Assembly (NCBI RefSeq): GCF_015160855.1
Contig: NZ_CP063373.1
Location: forward strand, 5,828,001-5,892,000
Origin: Streptomyces ferrugineus
GTDB taxonomy: Bacteria; Actinomycetota; Actinomycetes; Streptomycetales; Streptomycetaceae
Length of the DNA stretch: 64,000 nt
Reading direction: 5' to 3'
Shown: positions 19,605 through 26,883 of the stretch, in pieces
Numbering within the stretch: the first letter of the stretch is position 1
Layout of the letters: each line of letters opens with the position of its first letter
Notes under the pieces: generated by a model
Told to the model about the DNA's origin: nothing
Databases searched by the model: none
What the model saw: the letters and a program-made list of their open reading frames with translations, nothing else
Position numbers and translations under genes: made by a program

Positions 19605-19821
19605 GGTCTTCGCCTCTCCCCTCGCCTCGTTTCGTCGAGACAGTGCCGAGCGGCGCTCTTCCCCTCATTCAACGGCCGGACCGCGCGGTCGCGCACCGTG
19701 CCGAAGGGCCTCCGGGAGCCGCCGGGTGGCCCGGGGCAGGGGCCGGGTGGCCCATGGCTGCGGCGGCCGGACGTGCCGACGCTGGAGGTGGTAGCTCCGC
19801 ACGCCCGACCTGGAGGCACCC

Positions 19822-20286
19822 ATGAACGCACCGGCAACGACCAGCATGCCTCGGGCACTGTCCGCCGAGCACCGGGAACGGCTGCTGCGGATCGCGCGTG
19901 AGGTGTCCTTCCCGCAGGGCGCCCGGCTCTTCGAAGAGGGCGGGCGGGCGGACCGGTTCTGGATCATCCGGACCGGCACCGTCGACCTCGACATGCGTGT
20001 GCCCGGCCGCCAGCCCGCCGTCATCGACTCGCTCGGCCACAACGAACTCGTCGGCTGGTCCTGGCTGTACTCGCCGCACAGCTGGCACCTGGGCGCGGAG
20101 GCGGCCTCGCCGCTGCGGGCGTACGAGTTCGACGCCGCCGCCGTGCGCGAGCTGTGCGAGACCGATCCCGAGTTCGGCGGGAGCATCGCCCGCTGGGTCG
20201 GTGAGGTCGTGGCCCACCGGTTGCAGGCGGCGCGGGTCCGGCTGCTGGACCTGTACGCCCCGTACGGCAGCGGAAGCCCGCGCTGA
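19822..20286 (+). CDS. Single-domain cyclic-nucleotide-binding-fold protein (copy 2)
   Basis: 154 residues, the same length as copies at 551 and 37045 and very similar to them: RLFEEGGRADRFWIIRTGT, LVGWSWLYSPHSWHLGAE, YEFDAAAVRELC, ending LLDLYAPYGSGS. No DNA-binding domain. The GWSW motif replaces the canonical phosphate-binding cassette, so the ligand is probably not cAMP. It is followed 18 bases later by a CBS-BON gene, forming a two-gene cassette, and is divergent from arcC. Start ATG 19822 has AGG-rich sequence upstream. Confidence 0.8.
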   Translation: MNAPATTSMPRALSAEHRERLLRIAREVSFPQGARLFEEGGRADRFWIIRTGTVDLDMRVPGRQPAVIDSLGHNELVGWSWLYSPHSWHLGAEAASPLRAYEFDAAAVRELCETDPEFGGSIARWVGEVVAHRLQAARVRLLDLYAPYGSGSPR

Positions 20287-20304
20287 GGAGTTGGAGGAGC
20301 CATC

Positions 20305-20964
20305 GTGCCCGGATCCCCGCACATCGTGCGTGATGTGATGACCCGCGACGTCGCCACCGTCGGCCGCGACGCCGCGTTCAAGGATGTCGTGCGGACGCTG
20401 CAGGACCGCGAGGTCAGCGCCGTGCCCGTGGTGGACGGCCGGGGGCGGGTCCTCGGTGTCGTCTCCGAGGCCGATCTGCTGCCCAAGGAGGAGTTCCGCG
20501 ACAGCGACCCCGACCGGTACACGCAACTGCGCCGGCTGTCCGACCTCAGGAAGGCCGGTTCGCTGACCGCGGGCGAGCTGATGACCTCTCCCGCGATGAC
20601 CGTCACGGCCGACGCCACGCTCGCGCAGGCCGCCCGGACCATGGCACGGGCCAGGGTCAAGCGGCTGCCGGTGGTGGCCGTGGACGGCCGTGTGGAGGGC
20701 ATCGTCAGCCGGGCCGACCTGCTGAAGGTGTTCCTGCGGGACGACGAGGAGATCGCGGAGGAGGTGCGCCGCGAGGTCATGGCCTACCTCTTCCCGCCGC
20801 CGGCCTCGGCGGCCCGGATCGCGGTCGACGACGGGGTCGTGACGGTGAGCGGCCGGATCCGTGACACATCGCTGGTGCCGGTGGCCGCCCGGCTGATCCG
20901 GGCGGTGGAGGGGGTCGTGGACGTCACGTTCGAACTGGACGGGTGGGACGGTTCCACGGCCTGA
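20305..20964 (+). CDS. CBS-pair plus BON domain protein (copy 3)
   Basis: GTG 20305 preceded by GGAGGAG gives 219 residues. CBS motifs: VRDVMTRDVATVGRDAAFKDV at the start and GELMTSPAMTVTADATLAQ near 92; BON-like part IAVDDGVVTVSGRIRDTS and [14 protein letters not shown]. It resembles copy 1 most closely (both have [13 protein letters not shown]). Cotranscription with the cNMP-fold gene is likely. Proposed adenylate sensor, partner unknown. Confidence 0.86.
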   Translation: MPGSPHIVRDVMTRDVATVGRDAAFKDVVRTLQDREVSAVPVVDGRGRVLGVVSEADLLPKEEFRDSDPDRYTQLRRLSDLRKAGSLTAGELMTSPAMTVTADATLAQAARTMARARVKRLPVVAVDGRVEGIVSRADLLKVFLRDDEEIAEEVRREVMAYLFPPPASAARIAVDDGVVTVSGRIRDTSLVPVAARLIRAVEGVVDVTFELDGWDGSTA

Positions 20965-20975
20965 TGCGCCGAGTG

Positions 20976-20989
20976 GGGCCGATCGGCCC
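20976..20989. promoter_or_regulatory. GGGCCG-N2-CGGCCC box (AT centre)
   Basis: Perfect palindrome GGGCCGATCGGCCC between the CBS gene and the response-regulator gene, centred about 88 bases before ATG 21071. It suggests autoregulation or cross-regulation of the regulator. Confidence 0.65.
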
Positions 20990-21070
20990 TGGTGCCCACG
21001 CTCCTGACGGGTGATGATCGTGGTCGAGGGCGGCCGCCGTCCGCCACCATCCGGGGAACGAGGGGTCGAC

Positions 21071-21772
21071 ATGACCGAAGCGCACCGCTTCACGGCACAG
21101 GAGCCGATCCGGGTCTTTCTGCTGGACGATCACGAGGTCGTCCGGCGCGGACTGTCCGACCTCCTGGACGCCGAGCCGGACATCTCCGTCGTCGGCGACG
21201 CGGCGAACGTGGAGCACGCCCTCGTCCGGGCCCCGGCGGTGCGACCGCACGTGGCCGTGCTGGACGTACGCCTCCCGGACGGCGACGGCATCACCGTCTG
21301 CCGCGAGCTGCGCAGCCGGATGCCGGAGCTGGCCGTGCTGATGCTCACCTCGTTCGACGACGAGGACGCCCTGCTCGACGCGATCATGGCCGGGGCGTCC
21401 GGCTATGTGCTGAAGCAGATCAAGGGGTCCGACCTGGTGTCGGCGGTACGCACGGTCGCCTCGGGCCAGTCCATGCTCGACCCCGCGACCACGGCCCGCC
21501 TGATGCGCTCCCTGCGCACCGAGCCCGCCGCGGCCCCCGCCGAGGCGCCGGAACTGGCCGGGCTGTCCCCGCGCGAGCGGGAGATCCTCGCGCTGATCGG
21601 GGACGGTCTCACCAACCGCGAGATCGGCAGCAGGCTCTACCTGTCGGAGAAGACCGTCAAGAACCACATCTCCCGGCTGCTGGCCAAGCTGGGCGTCCAG
21701 CGGCGCGTCCAGGCCGCCGTACTCGCCACCCACCTGGAGCGGCCGGAGGCCGGTGACCGCGCGATCCAATAG
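21071..21772 (+). CDS. NarL/FixJ response regulator, DevR/DosR-like (copy A)
   Basis: ATG 21071 gives 233 residues. The receiver has acidic pair DD (19-20), phosphoacceptor Asp 65 ([13 protein letters not shown]) and the conserved Lys in YVLKQIKGSD. The C-terminal LuxR-type HTH reads [21 protein letters not shown] and [19 protein letters not shown]. It is a close paralogue of the regulator at 47025 and resembles mycobacterial DevR and S. coelicolor OsdR. No kinase gene is adjacent; the GAF kinase at 44027 is the obvious candidate partner. It likely activates the stress genes of the window. Confidence 0.9.
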   Translation: MTEAHRFTAQEPIRVFLLDDHEVVRRGLSDLLDAEPDISVVGDAANVEHALVRAPAVRPHVAVLDVRLPDGDGITVCRELRSRMPELAVLMLTSFDDEDALLDAIMAGASGYVLKQIKGSDLVSAVRTVASGQSMLDPATTARLMRSLRTEPAAAPAEAPELAGLSPREREILALIGDGLTNREIGSRLYLSEKTVKNHISRLLAKLGVQRRVQAAVLATHLERPEAGDRAIQ

Positions 21773-21774
21773 GC

Positions 21775-22664
21775 CGACAGGGCCTGGATGCCGGGCAGGA
21801 CCCGGGCGAGCCAGTCGGTACGGGTGCGGCCGGGCCGTGGCGGAGATGCGTGCCCGCGGGTACAGCGCGTCGAACCCGTGGAAGCCGCCTGCCCACACGT
21901 GGAGTTCGGCCTGGCCGCCCGCCGCCCGGATACGGCTCGCGTAGTCGGTGTCCTCGTCGCGGAAGACTTCGGCGGAGCCGGTGTCGACGTAGGTGGCCGG
22001 CAGGACCGAGAGGTCGTCTCCGAGGACGGCCCGCCATCCGAACTCGTTCATCTCGCCGGTCCAGACGCCGGGCGCGCCGGAGTACTGGCGGCCGGACAGG
22101 GTGCAGTCGCGGTGGTCGAGCATCGGGCAGATCAGCATCTGCGCCGCGATCGCCGGGGTGCCGAGGTCGCGGGCCAGCAGGGCTCCCGCGACGACGATGC
22201 GGGCGGGGTCGACGCCGAGTTCGGCGGTGTGTTCGGCGACCAGGAGCAGTCCCCGGTAGCAGTCGTCGACCAGGGTGGTGCCGGTGGCCTCGGGGGGCGA
22301 GCCGGTAGTCCACGCAGACCACGACCGCACCGAACGCGTCGAGCCACTCCAGCGGGATGTCGATCTGCGAGAAGCGGTCGCCCATGACCATCCCGCCGCC
22401 GTGGATCCAGTAGACGCAGGGTGCGGCGGCGGTGCGTTCCCCGTCCGCCGGGCTGAAGACCGACAAGGGGATCGGGGCACCGTCGCCGGCGGGCACGGTG
22501 ATCTCACGCCGGTCGACCCGCCCGTGGGCGAGGAGGGAGTCGATGGGGGTCGACGGCATCCGGCGCAGTCGCGTGAGAACCTCCGCGTCGAGCCGGGACA
22601 TGAGGGGCATGTCGGCGAGCAGCTCCCGCAGTTCGGGGTCCAGGGCGGGCCGGGTCGCGGTCAT
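21775..22664 (-). pseudogene. Decayed alpha/beta-hydrolase (HSL/esterase family)
   Basis: Reading from ATG 22664 gives a clear hormone-sensitive-lipase-like start with oxyanion motif WIHGGGMVMGD and VVVCVDYRLAP, then the frame is lost near 22290. Homology resumes in another frame (LVDDCYRGLLLVAEHTAELG, ICPMLDHRD, AGGFHGFDALYP). Between VVAG and ALLARD the expected GDSAGG nucleophile elbow is missing, a short deletion. A further shift near the end moves TDWLARVLPG into a third frame. At least three lesions, including loss of the catalytic Ser, make it non-functional. It converges on the response-regulator gene. Confidence 0.82.
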
Positions 22665-22723
22665 GGTCGTTGCCTTTCGGGGGTGGTCGGGCGAGGCGGT
22701 GGGCCGAAATCCGCTCCGGGGGC

Positions 22724-22938
22724 TCAGAAGGCGGACTTGCCGTGGACCGGGACGTAGTCGGTGTACTCGGGCTCCTTGGCCAGTAGGTCCAGCAGCCGGT
22801 CGCCCACCCCCGGCTTCGCGCTCACGGGCCAGTACCTGTTCACCAAGGAGAGCGATGTCGCCGAGACGGTGTGGCGGGCCGTGCACGACACCACCGGCCG
22901 GCTGACGCGAGGCGGGCGCCGCACCGCCACGTAGGCGC
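22724..22938. pseudogene. Short gene remnants, including an SDR C-terminus
   Basis: On the plus strand, 22812-22934 reads FTKESDVAETVWRAVHDTTG without a start codon, resembling the C-terminal end of a short-chain dehydrogenase. On the minus strand, 22724-22830 encodes a 30-residue tail (AKPGVGDRLLDLLAKEPEY) that looks like a scrap of a small monooxygenase-like protein. Neither has a complete gene. I treat the interval as debris between the hydrolase pseudogene and the P-ATPase; family names are tentative. Confidence 0.4.
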
Positions 22939-25629
22939 CTACCTCCCCAGCAGCCGTCGCCCCGCGCGCGCCGCGAGCTCGACGAGAAGCACCGTGGATG
23001 CCGTACCCAGGCACAGCGCCCACTGGCCCGCGTCGAGCGGCACCGTGCCGAACACCGAGCGGGCCCACGGCAGATGGACGGCGAGCACCTGCACCGCCAG
23101 CACTGCGGCCAGGCACAGCCACAGCGTCCGGTTGCGGAACTGGTGGCGGCCGAGCAGGGGCCCGTCGTCGGCGCGGACGTTCAGCGAGTTGAACAGCTGG
23201 AACAGGACGAACGTGGTGAACGCCATGGTCAGCGCGGTGTCCGTGTCGATCCACGAACGGGCCGCGGCCAGCAGGGCCAGCGTGCCGAGTGCCATGGCCG
23301 CGCCAGCCCGGGTGATGGCCAGCAGGCGGCGGGTGTCCAGGATGCGTTCCTCGGGATCGCGCGGAGGGTGGCGCATCACGTCGTCGCGGGCGGGGTCCAC
23401 GGCCAGGGCCATGGCGGGCGGGCCGTCCATGATGATGTTGATCCACAGCAGCTGGGCCGCGGTCAGCGGGGCCGGCAGGCCGGCCAGGGAGGCGCCCAGC
23501 AGGGTCAGGATGGCGCCGACGTTGGTGGCCAGCTGGAAGCGGACGAACTTGACGATGTTGTCGTAGATCGCCCGCCCCTCGCGGACCGCCCGCACGATGG
23601 TGGAGAAGTCGTCGTCGGTGAGGACCACGTCGGCGGCTTCCTTGGCCACGTCCGTGCCGGTGCGCCCCATCGCCACGCCGATGTGCGCGGCCCGCAGCGC
23701 CGCGGCGTCGTTGACGCCGTCACCGGTCATGGCGACGATGTGGCCGCGGCTCGACAGGGCCCGCACGATCCCGACCTTGTGCTCGGGGGCGACCCGCGCG
23801 AACACGCCGATGTCGTCGATGCGCGCGGCGAGTTGTTCCTCCGTCATCCGGTCCAGCTCGGTGCCGGTGACCACCTGGCCGTCGATGTCGAGTTCACGGG
23901 CGATGGCCGTCGCCGTGTCGGCATGGTCCCCGGTGATCATCTTCACCGCGACGCCCGCGGACCGGCACTGCGCCATCGCGTCCCGGGCCTGGGGGCGCGG
24001 CGGGTCGGCGATCCCGGCGACGGAGACGAGGGTGAGGCCCGGCAGCGCGCTGGGGTCCGGCGGGCCGTCCACGACGGCGGTGGCGGCACCCAGGACGCGC
24101 AGTCCCGCGCCGCCGAGACGTGCGGCCACGGCCTCGACCTCGCCGCGGCGCGGGGCGTCGAGGGGTCGTACCCCTTCTTCGGCCTGTACGGCGGTGCACA
24201 GGTCCAGCAGCACGTCCACCGCGCCCTTGACGTGGACGCGGGTGCGGCCGTCGGGCTCGGCGTGGAAGGTGGCCATGTACTTGGTCGCGGCGTCGAACGG
24301 CAGCTCGCCGGTGCGCGGCAGTTCGGCCCGCAGCCCGTCGGCGTCGAGGCCGGCCTTCGTGGCCAGGACGATCAGCGCGGCCTCCGTCGGGTCGCCGACG
24401 AAGCCGTCGTCGGTCAGCCGTGCGTCGTTGCAGAGGGCGAACGGCAGGACCGCGGGCAGGAGTCGATCGGGGTGTCCCTCGCCGCCGCGGACGGCGCCCC
24501 GGGTGCCGTAGCCCTCGCCGGTGACGTCGTAGAGCCTGCCGGTGGTCCAAAGGGCTCGTACCGTCATCTCGTTGAGGGTCAGCGTGCCGGTCTTGTCGCT
24601 GCACACGACCGTCGCCGAGCCCAGCGACTCCACCGAGGCGAGCCGTTTGACGATGGCCCCGCGGCGTGCCATGCGGTACACGCCCAGCGCGAGGGTCAGC
24701 GCCAGGACCGCCGGCAGCCCTTCGGGGATGGCGGCGACGGCCAGGGCCACGGCCCGCAGGGCGATCTCCCCGAGTCTCTCGCCCTGGATCAGGGCGACGA
24801 GCGCGTAGGCGACGACCGCGACGCCGCTGAGCAGGGCGAGCCGGCGGCCGAGGCTGTCGAGCTGGATCTGGAGCGGGCTGGGCGGTTCCGCGCCGCTGCG
24901 CAGCGCCTCGGCGATCGCGCCGAGTTCGGTGCGCATGCCGGTGGCCGTCACGATCATCTCGGCCCGGCCCCGGGTCACGGCGGTGTTCATGAACAGCATG
25001 CTGGTGCGTTCGGCGAGGGGCACCGGTCCGCTCGTCCCCGCCTCGACCGGCGCGGTGCTCTTGGCGACCGGCTGTGACTCGCCGGTCAGGGCCGCCTCCG
25101 CGACCTCCACCGACTCCGCGACGGTGAGCCGCCCGTCAGCCGGCACCCGGTCGCCCGCCTCCAGCAGGACGATGTCCCCGGGGACGAGGCTGGCGGCCTC
25201 GACCTGCCGCTGCGTGCCGTCGCGACGGACGCGGGCGGTGGGCACCAGCATCCGGCGCAGCGCCTCCAGGCTGCGCTCGGCGCGCCGCTCCTGGAGGTAG
25301 CCGAGGACGGCGTTGATCTGGAGGACGACGGTGATCACGACGGCGTCCTTGATGTCGCCGATGGCGCCGGCCACGACGGCGGCGATCAGCAGGATGCCGA
25401 TGAGCCAGTTGCGGAACTGGTCCAGGAACTTGAGCCATTCGGGCCGCCGGGCCGGTTCGGCCAGCCGGTTCGGCCCCTGGGTCGCGGCGCGCTCGGCGGC
25501 CTGCCGCGCGCTCAGTCCCGTCGCCGGGTCGACCCCCAGGCCGGCGGCCACCTCGGCCGGGGCCAGTCGGTGGCTGTCCGCCTCCGGTGCGCGTTCCGGC
25601 ACGGCCGCTGCCGCCAGTCGTCCGCCCAC
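22939..25629 (-). CDS. Cation-transporting P-type ATPase (P2, PacL/PMA1-like)
   Basis: GTG 25629, nine bases after GGAGG, gives about 896 residues. Layout: N-terminal cation-ATPase domain (HRLAPAEVAAGLGVDPATGL), TM1-2, TGES actuator (LTGESQPVAKS), IPEGLPAVLALTLALGV in TM4, phosphorylation site CSDKTGTLTLNEMT, TGDGVNDAAAL hinge, and C-terminal helices with PARDDVM. The PEGL motif marks the Ca2+ or other P2 class, related to mycobacterial CtpF, itself a DosR target. It would export Ca2+ or another cation from the cytoplasm. Divergent from a USP gene across a 357-base spacer. Confidence 0.92.
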   Translation of the reverse strand: MGGRLAAAAVPERAPEADSHRLAPAEVAAGLGVDPATGLSARQAAERAATQGPNRLAEPARRPEWLKFLDQFRNWLIGILLIAAVVAGAIGDIKDAVVITVVLQINAVLGYLQERRAERSLEALRRMLVPTARVRRDGTQRQVEAASLVPGDIVLLEAGDRVPADGRLTVAESVEVAEAALTGESQPVAKSTAPVEAGTSGPVPLAERTSMLFMNTAVTRGRAEMIVTATGMRTELGAIAEALRSGAEPPSPLQIQLDSLGRRLALLSGVAVVAYALVALIQGERLGEIALRAVALAVAAIPEGLPAVLALTLALGVYRMARRGAIVKRLASVESLGSATVVCSDKTGTLTLNEMTVRALWTTGRLYDVTGEGYGTRGAVRGGEGHPDRLLPAVLPFALCNDARLTDDGFVGDPTEAALIVLATKAGLDADGLRAELPRTGELPFDAATKYMATFHAEPDGRTRVHVKGAVDVLLDLCTAVQAEEGVRPLDAPRRGEVEAVAARLGGAGLRVLGAATAVVDGPPDPSALPGLTLVSVAGIADPPRPQARDAMAQCRSAGVAVKMITGDHADTATAIARELDIDGQVVTGTELDRMTEEQLAARIDDIGVFARVAPEHKVGIVRALSSRGHIVAMTGDGVNDAAALRAAHIGVAMGRTGTDVAKEAADVVLTDDDFSTIVRAVREGRAIYDNIVKFVRFQLATNVGAILTLLGASLAGLPAPLTAAQLLWINIIMDGPPAMALAVDPARDDVMRHPPRDPEERILDTRRLLAITRAGAAMALGTLALLAAARSWIDTDTALTMAFTTFVLFQLFNSLNVRADDGPLLGRHQFRNRTLWLCLAAVLAVQVLAVHLPWARSVFGTVPLDAGQWALCLGTASTVLLVELAARAGRRLLGR

Positions 25630-25986
25630 GGTCACCGCCCTCCCGTCCGGACCTCGCGCACGGTCCCGAGCCGGGAACCGTCCACCCCTACGAGAACCGG
25701 GCTTTCCATCGCGCTCCCCTTTCCGAGCAAGGCAGTCGGGCTCCGTACGACGCGGCGGGGCAGCACGGTGTGGCCGGGCCCGGGGGCCCGGCCGACGGCC
25801 GTCGCCTCGCTCCTGTGCTCCCAGGCTCGTCTCGCCGACCGATTCCGGGACAGGGCCGACCGGGCCCCGCGCGCACCCCGACCGGCCCTCGTCCGGGGGT
25901 CGCCGGGATCCCACTCTGGAAGTGGGGAGGGAGCACACGCGCGGCACTGGGTCACCGGGTGCCGCGCCGACACCGGGAGGTGCGCC
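25630..25986. promoter_or_regulatory. Divergent promoter region with GGGCC-rich palindromes
   Basis: This gene-free spacer separates the P-ATPase and USP-3. It holds GGGCCCGGGGGCCC around 25786 and GGGCCGACCGGGCCC around 25853, both imperfect variants of the recurrent box, plus the USP ribosome-binding site GGGAGG just before 25987. No small ORF there looks convincing. Confidence 0.45.
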
Positions 25987-26853
25987 ATGACCGGACCTGT
26001 AGTGGTGGGACTGGACGGATCGCCGGCGAGCGTGACGGCCGCCTGGTGGGCCGCCCGCGAAGCCGCTGACCGGCACCTGCCCGTCGTCCTGCTCCACTCG
26101 TGGACCACCCAGCCCTTGGACGTGCCCATCCGTCAGGAGGCACATACCAAGCAGCGCTACGGCCGGGACATCCTGCAGCGGACCGCGGCCGAGCTGCTCC
26201 ACCGTCACGGTGATCTGACGCTGACCACGGAACTGGTGTCGGCCCCTGCCGCACAGGCCCTGCTGGAGCACGGCACGAGCGCGTCCGTGCTCGTGCTCGG
26301 CTCGCGCGGGTACGGCTCCGTGGCGAGTTTCCTGCTGGGCTCCAGCAGCCTGCACGTGCTCGGCCTGACGCCGTGTCCGGCTGTCGCCGTCCGAGCGGAC
26401 GATCCCGCCGTAGAGACGGGTTGGGACCACCCGGCGGCGGCGAACCGCGACGAGGTCGTCGTCGGGGTGGAGGATCCGGCGACGGCCGCCGAGCCGTTGC
26501 TGGAGTTCGCCTTCACCTCGGCCGCCACGCACGGAGCGCGGCTTCGGGCGGTACGGGCGGTGCCCTTGGCCTCGCTCGTCGCCGGTCCCGACGAGGACAT
26601 CGAGGCCGAGGAGCGGACACGCCTGGCCGACGCTCTGGCACCGTGGCGCGAGAAGTTCCCCGACGTGCCGGTCACCAAGCACGTCGCCACAGGTCCCGCC
26701 GCGCAGGTGCTGCTGACGGCCTCGGCCCGCGGCCGGCTGCTGGTGGTGGGACGCAGGCGCCATCCGTCGCTCCTGACGTGGAAGCTCGGGCCGGTCGCGC
26801 ACGCCGCCCTGCACCACGTGTCGTGCCCCGTCGCCGTCGTCCCGCACGACTGA
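25987..26853 (+). CDS. Tandem-domain universal stress protein (USP-3)
   Basis: ATG 25987 with GGGAGG upstream gives 288 residues. Domain 1: PVVVGLDGSPASVTAAWWA and LVLGSRGYGSVASFLLGSSSL. Domain 2: VVVGVEDPATAAEPLLEFAF and LVVGRRRHPSLLTWKLGPVAH. The second domain lacks a clean G-2x-G-9x-G(S/T) ATP loop. The stop is 30 bases before the hemerythrin-tailed ATPase, so the two are probably one operon. Confidence 0.87.
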   Translation: MTGPVVVGLDGSPASVTAAWWAAREAADRHLPVVLLHSWTTQPLDVPIRQEAHTKQRYGRDILQRTAAELLHRHGDLTLTTELVSAPAAQALLEHGTSASVLVLGSRGYGSVASFLLGSSSLHVLGLTPCPAVAVRADDPAVETGWDHPAAANRDEVVVGVEDPATAAEPLLEFAFTSAATHGARLRAVRAVPLASLVAGPDEDIEAEERTRLADALAPWREKFPDVPVTKHVATGPAAQVLLTASARGRLLVVGRRRHPSLLTWKLGPVAHAALHHVSCPVAVVPHD

Positions 26854-26883
26854 GCCGACCGGGTGTCCAGGACGAGGACCGCC

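Noticed and set aside
17541..19901. 786-codon plus-strand frame opposite DoxX and carbamate kinase
   Set aside because: Two clear minus-strand genes occupy this stretch; the frame has no domain and spans several gene borders.
20305..20964. CBS-BON proteins as IMP dehydrogenase fragments
   Set aside because: They have CBS pairs but no IMPDH barrel, and the BON-like end is consistent in all four copies.
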